Below are positions 50,518 through 61,632 of a DNA stretch of 64,000 bases, piece by piece. A program made the position numbers and the translations under genes. The DNA lies in the NCBI GenBank assembly GCA_001600455.1, contig BCKC01000001.1, positions 2,258,441 to 2,322,440 on the forward strand, written 5' to 3'. Each line of letters opens with the position of its first letter. Position 1 is the stretch's first letter. The stretch is from Endocalyx cinctus (Eukaryota; Ascomycota; Sordariomycetes; Amphisphaeriales; Apiosporaceae). The notes below the pieces were generated by a model. It was not told where the DNA came from. It did not search any database and saw nothing but the letters and a program-made list of their open reading frames with translations.

Positions 50518-51176
50518 CTAGTATTCCTCATCGTCTCCCACAATCCCATCACCCTCGTATCCATGATCGTCCTCGTCGTCATCAGCCTGGTCTCTGGACG
50601 ATACTTGCCTCGCCCCTTGCCGCGAGGCAGATGCTAGTGACGGGCCTTTCGTAGCACCAGATTCTTTCGCAACAGCATCTACAGTATATTAGTCACATTT
50701 TGCATTAAAGCGTTTGATGTTATGGACATACCTGCGGCATCGACCCATTCGCTGTAAACATCCACCGGCGCCGACAAGTCTAATTACACAAATCAGTAAA
50801 AGATAACACACGGGTTCGATAGATTGTTATAACTGACAGTTGATACTGCATTGGAAGTTCTGCCCACAAACTTGACAGGCTAATCTTCCATACCCTAACT
50901 TCTTCTCCAACTTCACGGTGACAGCCTTTTCATGGTTGCAGAAGAGGCAGCTGAATACGGTAGGGAGAGGATCGTTCTAAAATATGTATGTATGAGAATC
51001 AGATGTTTCGGCTAAGCTGGACGGGGGAGCGACTATTCGGTAATATGCGATGCTCGAGATGGCATACCTTCTTAGGGCCCTGAGGCTTCCTAGAACTCTT
51101 CTTACGTTTTCCCTGTGAAGAATTGTTTATTAGAATGCGATGCCGGAGAAGAGAAATATGGCTGGTCGCATACCAT
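50518..51176 (-). CDS. ELF1: Transcription elongation factor Elf1 (ELOF1 family)
   Basis: Five coding exons, 51176-51174, 51112-51068, 50976-50838, 50779-50732 and 50678-50518, give 131 residues. Elf1 is a small zinc-ribbon factor that rides with RNA polymerase II through nucleosomes and supports transcription-coupled repair. The basic N-terminus GKRKKSSRKPQGPKK is followed by CLFCNH...CQVCGQNF, a four-cysteine zinc ribbon, then SAPVDVYSEWVDAADAV. An acidic tail ends DDEEY. The first coding exon is just the ATG; the intron 51173-51113 (GTATGC...TTCACAG, branch TCTAATA) follows at once. Convergent with FUR1. Confidence 0.95.
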
Positions 51177-54100
51177 GATGGATATATAGAATAGATTCTA
51201 CAAGGTTTTCTTATCGAGCGCAATATGCGAAGTCGAAATAGTACGATATAAAAAAAATAGTGCGATATCGACAGGAGGTTGACTGATCTGTGTATGTGTG
51301 AAGAGAAGATGCAACAGTCGCACGAAGGTGCAGTGTCGTTGGGATCGCACAAAGAAAAATGTAGTGTAGGTAGTGTAGAAGTGGAAGTGACAGGGGCCTT
51401 TGTAGTTTACTGTCGCGTAAATGACGTCGCTAAGATTTGTCGCGTCGAAGGGCAATATCAGTGAATAACTACCTAGGTAGGTCCTTATATATAATTAAAT
51501 AAAATAATACAGTTGATTAACTTGAAAATGACTTTTGGCAAAATTTACAGTGATTCCATATTCACTTAAGATCTTTTGCACTGCTCATTAGGATTTTTCC
51601 GATTCTTTAAGATAATGATAGATTCCTACCATTATTACTGTGTATATGTAAGCCACCAGAGCACTTACAAGCTAATTAAGCCACAAAAGATGATAAACTG
51701 CGGTAAAACTTTAGGTGGATAGCTGGGCTGAAGACTGGAAATATCCATTATATATACTACTGTGCACATACACTACAACCTGACAGGATTTTTGCCTCTA
51801 GTGGCGCCAGGCATATACGTACCTCTTCAGTACTTTATTTGATTGGCTTATAAGGTATATTTCGTGCCTTTCTATATAAAGTTCCAGTGGTATACAGAGT
51901 GAACTTTACCACCAGTCAATAAAAGTTGGGGATGATGTTTTGGTATAGGCACCAATGAGCTCGTTGATTAGTGACTGAAAATAATATTCAGGTTGTTGAA
52001 GCCTGGCCCTATCTAGCATTCGTTCCCCTACACAGTAGTTGGTTGCATTACACTAGGTACGGTTGAGCGGGTACAAGTGCTATAATATGTACAATTTTTT
52101 GGGGGGGCCTCCTGGCTCCTTTAAACAAGTTTAACTATTATATATAATCTGGCTTCTTTTTTATTTTCTTTGCTTTTCTTTGTTTTGCTTTTCTTTTCTT
52201 TAAGCTTTGCTAATGTGGTGTGGTACATTAGATAGTGATTTTTTCTTGCTGTTTACAGAGGTTGGAGTTTCTACTTAGCTAGGTAGTCCAGTCATGTCTG
52301 AGTCCCTAGGAACGTGAATTCCAGTGATTGATGGCACCAGTTCCCCCCTTAGTTCAAGCACCCGTTAGTATATACACTTCTTGACTTCTCCTTCCCATTA
52401 TATCTGACTCAGAGCCAAATGCAAACACTTTTTTTTTTTTTCTCAACATAGCGCCTTGGACCCCACCGCGATCAAGGCCTTGGCTTCTTTGATGATTTGA
52501 CTTTGAAAAATCGAATATGAATTTTGTACGTAGAAATTGCCGGCCTGTATGAGAGCAGTATCCATCGCAAGGAAGAAATTCTAAACCCAACTATTATTCT
52601 ACCTCTAAATTCCAAGAATCAGCGAAGAAGAAGAAAAAGCAAAGTCGTGATATAAGAATGTCACGCTTTATCGGCTTCATCAATGTCTAAGTCTCTCGAA
52701 AATATGTTCAGTGGCGGAGAAGCTTAAACCTATCTCTCTTCACATCTACATGGAATAAGTCCTTACTATGAATAGAGGGTATATTCCGCTATTGTAAAGC
52801 AAGTTTATAAACTTATACCTAGAAAATATCCTATTGGAGCTCTTGCAGTATTTTCGATATTCCGCTGATCAAAAAATCTACGACGAATGCGATCCGCCCG
52901 AATCTGAGCCCGTCAAATGTATTGATAGCGGAAAAGCCACTGTCAGTGTCGCTTCGCATAGTTTTATTGAGGCCTCACTAGGCGAACAGGGTGAAAGGGT
53001 CATGCTAGAAGAATAGAGGATATAGACTGCAGGTTTTGGGGAGGCCTTCGTATCCTCACTGAGCGCGAGATATACATTGTACACTCTATCCGGATTTGCC
53101 TCCGGCCTTGTTCAACCTATGGAGCCAAACGCCGCTCACGTTTAACGTCGGGACATTCCTTTATCCCATATCGATAGTACTATATCAGCGACCGCTTTTT
53201 GATAACTACTTTTCCCACACCGATAATAAAATGGGTCAGCTTATTGATGTTCTAGGATGGAGCCGATGCCCGAGATCCCGGTGGGACAACTAGGAGGCAC
53301 GCTCCGATTATTTCACCGAGACCGGCGAACTACTGGCTGATGGCGGTACTCTTTCGTGAGAAGGTTCTGTTGAAAGCTGCGTACAAAGGCCGTGAAAAGA
53401 CGCAAGATTGGCATAAGTCTCACCCGAAGAGACGAGTGACTTAGCTGCCATATTTTGTCCTACAATCGTCTATGCGCCGGAAGACCAATGTACCATTGCA
53501 CAAGTGACAAGTTTTGCCAGAACATTGCAAAAGCCCAAGGTTCATATCTGGAGTGCTGGCCGAATTGTGTTTATAGGTCAATATTGCCGTTTTTTCTTCA
53601 GGTTAGTTTGATCGCATCTTTGTTCTCGAGTACACGCAGGTAACCACAGCTGGCCCCTAATGATATACTATGTAGATAGGTAGTATACTGAGTTTAGTCT
53701 GGGTGAAGGCGGCGTACTGTGTACATGCTACATCCGATTCGATTCGTCAAGGGAGCTTGTCGGAACTTGAAAGGTGAAGGCGGGGTAGGGGAAATTATTA
53801 TATGCACAATAGACATCTCTATTATTACAATAAGAGAAGCTTACAAGATATGCCAATTATTGATATAATGGAACCGCGGAGTTCCCCGTATTCACTTATC
53901 ACCTATTTTGTACAAACGTATAAGGACCTTACTGTATAGGTATTCGTATTCACCTTACTCACACCTAGAACTGCTAGACTAGAGTTGATTGAACGTAGCC
54001 CTTTTATTGAAGTGTATCATGTTACCTGGAACACTAAGAGATATCGAGCTTAATCTAGGAGCCTGCTAAGCAGGTACTTAGGTATCGTGTATTGTCTCTT

Positions 54101-54601
54101 TGTATCACATGCGCCAATGGAAATTATCTAAAGGCTCCAGGGAGAACTAAAGACAGGAAGGTCCTTATATCCCACGTTCTTACAGGACAATGCTTGCGGG
54201 TCTCAAGTCACGAACTATTACAAGCCACCCAGGAAGCCGATCACCGACAGTATAAGGTTATCAGGTTTCAAGCTGCCACGTACCTACATATCACCGATAC
54301 CCGGAATCTTGTAATTATACCTAGGTACCTAGTAGTATCACTGACTCAATTTCACTCTCCTTGTCAAGTCGCATCACTTTCTCTTGATGTGTGTGTTTTG
54401 TCAACTCTAGACTTCGTCTTCTTCAGATTCCAATACTAGTTGTTGCGTCATTGTGTTACTTTAGTACCCTAGACATCTAGTTTTACGTTGAGTCTACAAA
54501 CAAATCCTCTTGATTGTTTATGAGCATATTCCAATTTACATTAGTCGCACCTTTATTTTTATTGATTTTTTATCTTTTTTTTTTCTAACAAAGCACCGTT
54601 T
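51177..54601. other. Gene-poor stretch of about 3.4 kb between ELF1 and URC1
   Basis: Mostly AT-rich non-coding sequence with TAGGTACC-like words at 54310-54335. Between about 52830 and 53650 there are three short, moderately GC-rich open stretches (52834-53016, 53096-53293, 53455-53643). They look protein-like but match no family I recognise and cannot be joined into one clean gene; a decayed gene is possible. Confidence 0.5.
52834..53643 (+). pseudogene. Possible decayed gene remnant of unknown family
   Basis: Three open stretches on the plus strand have more coding-like composition than their surroundings, but are separated by stops and frame changes with no convincing splice sites. One frame near 53440-53580 reads FCPTIVYAPEDQCTIAQVTS. 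No domain was recognised. It may equally be chance ORFs. Confidence 0.2.
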
Positions 54602-57276
54602 ATGATCATGGCTAGCACAACAGGCTTAGGAGGTGAAAATGGTGTTGGTATGGCAGATGTGCTACAGGCTCTAAAAGCTATCCAGGAGAATCAGAATAAA
54701 CTAGCATCTGAAGTTCAATCTGTTTCTAGTCGACTTGATTCTATCGCTCCATCATCTCAGTATCTTCCTGAAGGTTATCCTGAGAAGTTTTCGCCTCAGA
54801 AGATTAGCTCTAACCCAGCATCGCCAATTCCGATTCCTCCTTCGACCCCTCCTACGGCCAAGGCTGAGTTGGATGGATCAAGTACCACGCCGACCTCCAG
54901 TTCCCAGGCCGAGAAGTCCGGATTTACCTCTCGTATCATTCTTACGTGAGATAGTTTATCTGCCACCGCGTTAGATAGCAAAGTTGTATTAATTCCGTGC
55001 CAGGACGTATCCTAAGCAAATCGGCATCAACCCACTTCCTTTGAACTGGGGCGCCCCTGCTCCCGAGAGAGGACCTGTAGTAGTAACTAGGTCCTCATCT
55101 ACGATTCGTAGACGTAACGGTAAGCATGTTATGAGCTTCTTTGTCGATGTGGTTACTAACTCTATTGTCTTCACGTTTAGCCGTCGGAGGTAGGTGGTTT
55201 CTTTACCTTGCCCAGGTACCGATGTGAAATACTCACAAAATGCAATATTCCAGCTCATGGAGGCTCATACTCCATATACTTCGCACTTGCCCTCGCAAGT
55301 AAACAGCTTAATGCGAACCACAGGTATAATTACTGCCAGCCAACACGCTTTTACGACGAATGCTAACCAGTCATGGCGACGAAGACCGGATTTCACAAAC
55401 ACCGAGCCAGCTGCTAACATTGGCCCATTTCCCCAATGGAGCGACAAGAAGAAAATCGTGGCTATGGATCCTTGGGGCCATCTAGCCCCGTGGCTTTTCA
55501 AAGATATAATAGAAACGGAAAACGGTATTTATCTAACGCACTGCTACATGATTTTCTACCTCAATATTTGTAGGTTTTAACACATCAATAGTTGACATTC
55601 GACCGACCATTGCCATTACTAAGGCTCATATGAAGGTAAATCGCTAGCCACTTAAGATGGCATCTTGCATAACCTTCTCGTGTTGTACTGACAAGTTCTA
55701 GCTACCTGAACTAGAGGAAAGTGTTCGAAGCGGAAGACTGTAAGATTTCCTTTCATAATAATAATTAAAAACAAAAAAAAAAGTCTACTAACATTTTTAA
55801 AGCGTTCCGGATGGGAAAATCTGCCTGAATAAGTCAGGAGAGCTGGCTGTAACCAAGTTTGCTGTCGAGCCAGTGAGATATACCCGTTTGAATCTCCACA
55901 GACCAAAGATGACTGACTCAAATAGGTCTGGTATCTCCCGGGAGTAGCTGAGAGATTCGGCATAGGTTGGTAACCCCCACGACTTTGAGTACCATATTGT
56001 ATGAGCTTTAGCTAACTTTATCCAGACGAGGGTATCTTACGTCGCTCGCTATTCGAGCACACTGGCGGTAGTTATCCTGAAGTACGTAATTTGTTATCCC
56101 CATTATCATTTAAAAATAAAAATAAAAACCTCATCTAATGTTACCGCAGCTTATCACCCGCAATGATATTAAAGTTTTCTTACCTCCAATTGGTAAGTAC
56201 TTGCTTGCACAACCCAAAATTGGAGATATGTGGCGGTAGCTAATGTTTCCTTAGGCGGGTTGACTGTGTACTGTTTTGGAGACCCGGCGAAGATGTCCGA
56301 TGAGAAATGCAAACTCGCATTGAGAATTCACGACGAGGTTCGCTAGCAGATACGATTTAACGGGGAAGGTGGCTGACATGAGATGTAGTGTAACGGCAGT
56401 GACGTATTCGGCTCTGACATCTGCACCTGCAGGCCCTATCTTATTTTCGGCATTGAGGAGGCCGTTAAAGAGGCCCAAAACGGGGGCAGCGGTGTTGTAA
56501 TCTACTTCAGAAAGGAAGGTCGAGCTCTAGGAGAAGTGACAAAGGTAGGTCGGCGAAATTACCCCTCTAGTTCTATGACAATTGCTGACGTTTAACCAGT
56601 ATCGTGAGTATACCATGTAACTTGGGCAGAAATTTTCTTCTCGGGAGAAGGGTTTACTAATATTCCCGCAGTCGTCTATAATGCGCGAAAACGCGGAGAG
56701 GATCGTGCCTCGGACTATTTCAAGAGAACCGAGAACGTGGCTGGTGTGAAAGATATGCGATTCCAGGCCCTAATGCCCGACATTCTTCACTGGCTCGGCA
56801 TCAAGAAGATCGACAGAATGCTGAGTATGAGCAAGTAAGTTACCACTTAACTGGATATAGTTGTATCGAAAGCTAATAAATAATTTAGTATGAAGCACGA
56901 TGCCATTGTTGATCAGGGGTAAGAATGCTGCCGAGATGCACATATTAGTGCAAAAGATATATATGGCTGACCCGCTTTAGAATTCCCATCCACGAGCGTG
57001 TGGAATTGCCTGAAACTTTAATTCCAGCAGACTCGCGCGTCGAGATCGACGCGAAGATCACTGCTGGTACGTAGCTTCTTTATGTGCATGCGGCGGCAAT
57101 CGAAACTAATCATCTGCAGGTTACTTTACAAGCGGACACAGAATGACGGAGGACGAGTTGAAAGCAGTCCAAGGCCGAATGTGGGAAGAGTGAGTGCTTC
57201 CTATGTTTCCTATTCCTATGCATTTGGTGTAACTGAAGCATATTTATTGACGTTTTATAACAGCATCGATCATTAG
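54602..57276 (+). CDS. URC1: URC1-type GTP cyclohydrolase II-like protein (uracil catabolism)
   Basis: 19 exons give 530 residues: 54602-54945, 55004-55119, 55181-55189, 55254-55323, 55385-55524, 55574-55635, 55702-55739, 55803-55872, 55926-55965, 56026-56081, 56150-56192, 56255-56337, 56389-56544, 56600-56603, 56672-56834, 56889-56918, 56981-57066, 57120-57189 and 57264-57276. An N-terminal GTP-cyclohydrolase-N region (INPLPLNWGAP, AVGAHGGSYSIY, AMDPWGHLAPWLFK, RPTIAITKAHM) precedes a RibA-like domain. That domain has zinc ligands C358, C369 and C371 (C-X10-C-X-C), YFRKEGRALGEVTKYLVYNA and DMRFQALMPDILHWLG. Homologues are needed for uracil use as nitrogen source in Lachancea kluyveri. The start could also be the ATG at 54608. 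The micro-exons of 9 and 4 nt are required by family motifs. Confidence 0.93.
55181..55189 (+). other. URC1: 9 nt micro-exon of URC1
   Basis: Flanked by TTTAG and GTAGGT. With the split codons it supplies the A-V-G before AHGGSYSIY. Skipping it keeps the frame but removes three residues from a conserved block. Confidence 0.85.
56600..56603 (+). other. URC1: 4 nt micro-exon of URC1
   Basis: TATC lies between acceptor AACCAG (branch GCTGACG) and donor GTGAGT. It gives EVTK-Y-L-VYNARKRG; joining the neighbouring exons directly would shift the frame. Confidence 0.85.
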
Positions 57277-58792
57277 GTTGATATGGAGTTATCGTATTGG
57301 TCCGTTGATGTGATCAACGTCGAATCTTTACTAAGTTAGAGTTACGGTATTACTTATTGAAAAATTCTAAATCTGATATCGAGACAATGATAGACGACGA
57401 TCCTTTCGTAACAGGCGCAATTTGAATTTATGTCGGGAGAATTTCTTGTAGATTATCAATGCTGTATGACGACTCTAATTTTCCGTGCAAGATAAAAAGA
57501 GACGTTACAATAGTCCAATTCTAGAATGTCCAGGCGTCGTCACACCATCATTTCTACCAATGCGATCAATACGGGATGATGGCGAATCCGTATACTCCAA
57601 TGAACAAGGGAATTTTCTCGGTATTGAAGGATCAATCCAAAAAAGAAAGAAAAGAGGATAAAGAGAGAAAAAAAAAAAAGCAAATAAACATAACAACAAA
57701 TCGATCAATTTCGATCTCTGGATCGACGGAAGACTTAGCCAGGCAGCCAGAGTCATAATCTAGACGGATTATCGCGGCTTTTTACACGGGTTCGCTCATA
57801 ATTACTCTCTATTTTAGTATAACAATACGAGTATTGGCAGCATTCTCGCATCTATTGTACGTAAAAAAGGTTTCAGAGAGGGGGGTAAGAAAGAATAATG
57901 GGGTAAATGCAAATGGTAAGAAAGATATTGGGCATTGATAAATGCAAGGACGGAGTAGTGGGTTACAGAAGGGTCGGATACTGATCATTTCGAGGTATTG
58001 TGACTGGCTCGAAACATCAGCAACCAATTCAACCATCCCCACTCCATCCTTAGACCAGACTCCACCGTCTTATCCGTCGTGCTAATGATTCTGGCCTTTA
58101 ACGCTGTTAATACTAACGTGTGCAAGACGGCCCAACACCATTCCCTTCTGTTGCAAGCCTGCAGGTCAGAAAAACGATGCACGCCCAAGAAAAAGACTTG
58201 AGACCACACAGAGGCCAACACATAGGATGCGCCCCATCAAAATGAACATGTGGCACCGAATGTCCGGGGACATCGTTCCACAACAGCCGGTAGGCAAGGT
58301 AGTCAAGCTCCAGCGCGGTTTTTTTCGTCCCCTGCCTACATAATATATGTCGTCCTCTTTTTAGTAACCTTTTATTGATGTCTCCGGTGTGGATGTACAT
58401 GTACCTGGGTGATGTGAGAGTGGGCATATCTCATCTACTAACAATTGGCGTGACCTCTTATTCTTTTGTTTTAAATTATAGTTATTATTGCGCCTCAGCC
58501 TAGACCACTGGATGCCCATACTTATCTTTTTAATCATTTCATTATCTTCCCCTTCTCTGGTTACATAGCTAGACGTTTCTACTTGAAACTTGCCACGAAA
58601 ACCTCCATCTAATCTGAAAGCTATAATAAAATCACAACCATAATCACAACAACAACAACAACGACAACAACATCAACAAGAACAGCAAGAACAACGATAA
58701 TAATAGCAGAAGCAACAGCAGCGGAAACGAATTATTCTCTCAGTCGCAGTATCTACATTACTTCGAAGAAATAAGATCACCTAGTTAAAGAA
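57277..58792. other. Spacer of about 1.5 kb downstream of URC1
   Basis: No recognised gene. A CAA/AAC-rich stretch at about 58640-58730 probably belongs to the 5' UTR of the next gene. Confidence 0.55.
58640..58730 (+). repeat. CAA/AAC-rich simple-sequence stretch in a probable 5' UTR
   Basis: Imperfect CAACAACAA runs mixed with AACAAG/AACAGC, ending about 60 bp before an ATG in good context. Confidence 0.75.
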
Positions 58793-59149
58793 ATGGCGAC
58801 CTCGGCTGCTTTCACTTCAGACGTATCCTCCTACTTCTCACCATCACATAGACCATCCTCACCCAGACCTTCAAATGTCGAAGGCAGGCGGCGACCACGC
58901 CTTCTGCGAGCATGCGCCACGGAACCTTCTATCACCACATCTAATTCTCCCAAAGGCGTCATGACAACCTCCACTCACTCATCGACGGCTACTCGTAAGG
59001 CAACGGACTTGCTTAGCCGTGTAGCCGTGTCCAACGCTTCCACATCTCCCGTGTCAACCTCTTCAGATCGAAGCTCCGTTCTCGGACCCGAGTCTGCAGC
59101 TCCACGGAATTACAGCATGTCCGAAGCTGGTCACAATCCATGTTCGTGA
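58793..59149 (+). CDS. Small Ser/Thr-rich hypothetical protein
   Basis: An ORF of 118 residues begins AAAGAAATGGCG, a good context, after a long CAA-rich leader. It is rich in Ser, Thr and Pro, with blocks FTSDVSSYFSPSHRPSSPR and TRKATDLLSRVAVSNASTSP and no signal peptide or membrane segment. I do not recognise the family. An intron (donor GTTCGT at 59142, acceptor TTCCAG at 59235) could replace the last residues by STNQAE and a stop. Codon use looks like that of the neighbouring genes. A disordered regulatory protein is possible, but no function can be assigned. Confidence 0.5.
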   Translation: MATSAAFTSDVSSYFSPSHRPSSPRPSNVEGRRRPRLLRACATEPSITTSNSPKGVMTTSTHSSTATRKATDLLSRVAVSNASTSPVSTSSDRSSVLGPESAAPRNYSMSEAGHNPCS

Positions 59150-60497
59150 TTTCTCCCTTCTTTGGTACTACATTTCTACACAACAAAAAACCCCCCCGAT
59201 ATATACATAATCGTGTCCTTCTTATCTTCTTCCAGCAACTAACCAAGCCGAATAAAACAGATTCCGCGTGTTACTTTAGCTTCCCAAGTTTCGATACATG
59301 GGAGGAAGGAGAACAAGAAAACGAGGAGAAGGCGAAGGACTAGCCTCTTTTTCGACTTGCTCATCCGAGTGATTGGAGTGATTGTACAATGCTGTAGACG
59401 CGGAATAATGATTTAACGGCAAATCGATGACACGATGTGACGACAACGAAACGACGACCACAGGCAGGCATGGGGATCAATTGGCGTTTGGGAGCCTTTT
59501 CATTAGATGATTACAAACGGGGAGGGAGGTGTAATTGCTTTTCCTATTATTATTATTATTATTTTTTATTTTGTCATTTTTTGTTACACAAAATACGTCA
59601 CCAATACCCTAATTACTTGATTCTGCATACTTTGTTAAGTACACATACATACATACATACATACATCCCATGGATACATACCCGACAGAACACAGGTGTT
59701 CAGGACTAGGCGTTTAGGACTAGGTCCGGTCAGGACCTAGGCCGGAGTATTTCTTGTTTAATCACGTTTTATCGAAGGGAGAAAATCGTGACGCGACGTT
59801 CAAATGTATTATTTGAGTTAGTACCTATGATAATGATAAACTTTTATCATAGACATTTAATTAATATTCAACACTAAAAAAGGGGGACATATCCAACCAA
59901 ATTTCTAGGGATAATGATATGTATGATCCGAGGAATTAATTCCTACTAGGTATTCCGCTTAGTTAGTAATTAGGATAGATTCTTAGAACGGACGCTATAA
60001 CGTACGGTGGGTATAATTGTCGATAATATTGAATCTATAGAATATAGATTAAGTGAGATCATCCACGGTCGAGGGGGATTTCGTGTCTAGTACTCCGTAC
60101 AGATGTTGATGATGCTGACTTGAGGAGGATATTCCCGAATTCGTACTGTTAAGCTGCTAGGCTGCCTGGCTGCCTAGCAAATAAAATGTGGCTAGTTCAG
60201 AGATATCCTGTGGCTGGTTATCACTTATCTCGGCTCGGGTTAATTTTCATACGTTACCCTCTATCTACTCAGTATCAATGGATCCACTCTTATGCCACAA
60301 TCGCTAATCCTAGCGTCCTAGGTATTTTCGCCCACAGAATTGGGGCTTTGAGAAAATTATTCTGATCGCACTAGAATTTACCTACTACTAAGATCCATCA
60401 AACACCAAACATCAAAGCCTTCTGCCTTAAATTTTTTTTTTCCACAACGTCAAATACGTCCAGCATTGCGAGCATCAATTATTATAATCTCGCAAAT
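59150..60497. other. Spacer upstream of ribosomal protein eS1
   Basis: Contains microsatellites (TTA at 59548-59565, CATA at 59643-59669), degenerate copies of CAGGACTAGG at 59695-59745, TACTCCGTA at 60091-60099 and a T tract at 60430-60440 near the start of the ribosomal protein gene. No gene was recognised. Confidence 0.6.
59643..59669 (+). repeat. CATA tetranucleotide microsatellite
   Basis: About six perfect ACAT units. Confidence 0.9.
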
Positions 60498-61632
60498 ATG
60501 GCGGTTGGAAAGTAAGTCAATTTATTTTATTGATGAATTTCTTTTGAGCAAATTCGTCTTCTCGATGTCACGAAACCCACGCAATAGAAGCACATACACC
60601 CCGCCGCGAACGATATTGTAATGAAGACTTGGAAGACTAACGATATATCTTTTATTTTACAACAGGAACAAGAGATTGTCTAAGGGTAAGAAGGGTCTCA
60701 AGAAGAAGACCCAGGACCCCTTCGCCCGCAAGGACTGGTATTCTATCAAGGTCAGTTTTTAATTTGCCATATTCTTTTACGTATGTGCAATCAAAACGAG
60801 GAATTCCATGTTAACAATTAGCTATGTCTAGGCTCCTTCGCCCTTCAACATCCGAGAGTACGAATCGACTACCCATTTATACGAATGATTGTGAATATAA
60901 TGTCTAATATCTGATTTTAGTGTCGGCAAGACCCTCGTAAACAGAACCACCGGTTTGAAGAACGCAAACGATGCTCTTAAGGGCCGAATTGTCGAGGTTT
61001 CGCTCGCCGATTTGCAAAAGGATGAGGACCATGCTTTCCGCAAGGTCAAGTTGCGAGTGGATGAGATTCAGGGCAAGTCCTGCCTGACCAACTTCCACGG
61101 TCTCGACTTCACCTCAGACAAGCTCCGATCTTTGGTACGCAAGTGGCAGAGTCTCATCGAGGCCAACGTCACCGTCAAGACTACCGACGAATACCTCCTC
61201 CGCCTCTTCGCCATTGCCTTCACCAAGCGCCGGCCTAACCAGGTCAAGAAGACGACGTACGCTGCCTCGTCTCAGATCCGTGCCATCCGAAAGAAGATGC
61301 ACGAGATCATCCAGCGGGAAGCCGCCACCTGCACTCTCCAGCAGCTCGTTAACAAGTTGATCCCCGAGGTCATCGGCCGAGAAATCGAGAAGGCCACCCA
61401 GGGCATCTACCCCCTCCAGAACGTATGTGAAAAATGACGGCGGTGTATACATGTAATTAGGGTTAATACTAATTGGGATATTCTACAGGTACACATCCGC
61501 AAGGTCAAGCTTCTCAAGGCACCCAAGTTCGACCTTGGTGCTCTCCTAACCCTACACGGCGAGTCGACGACAAACGAGGAGGGCAAGACAGTCGAGCGGG
61601 AGTTCAAGGAGCGGGTGCTCGAGGAGGTCTAA
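60498..61632 (+). CDS. RPS1: 40S ribosomal protein eS1 (Rps1/S3Ae)
   Basis: Exons 60498-60511, 60666-60750, 60832-60857, 60921-61422 and 61489-61632 give 256 residues, the standard eS1 length. It is a structural protein of the small ribosomal subunit near the mRNA exit. Clear blocks are [92 protein letters not shown] and [20 protein letters not shown]. The first exon has only 14 nt and the third 26 nt. 5'-clustered introns are common in fungal ribosomal protein genes. Confidence 0.98.

Noticed and set aside
55324..55384. Acceptor at TAACCAG (55370) for URC1 exon 5
   Set aside because: It leaves the wrong phase. The acceptor after GCGACGAAG (55384) gives NANHRPDFTNTEPAANIGPFPQW in frame.
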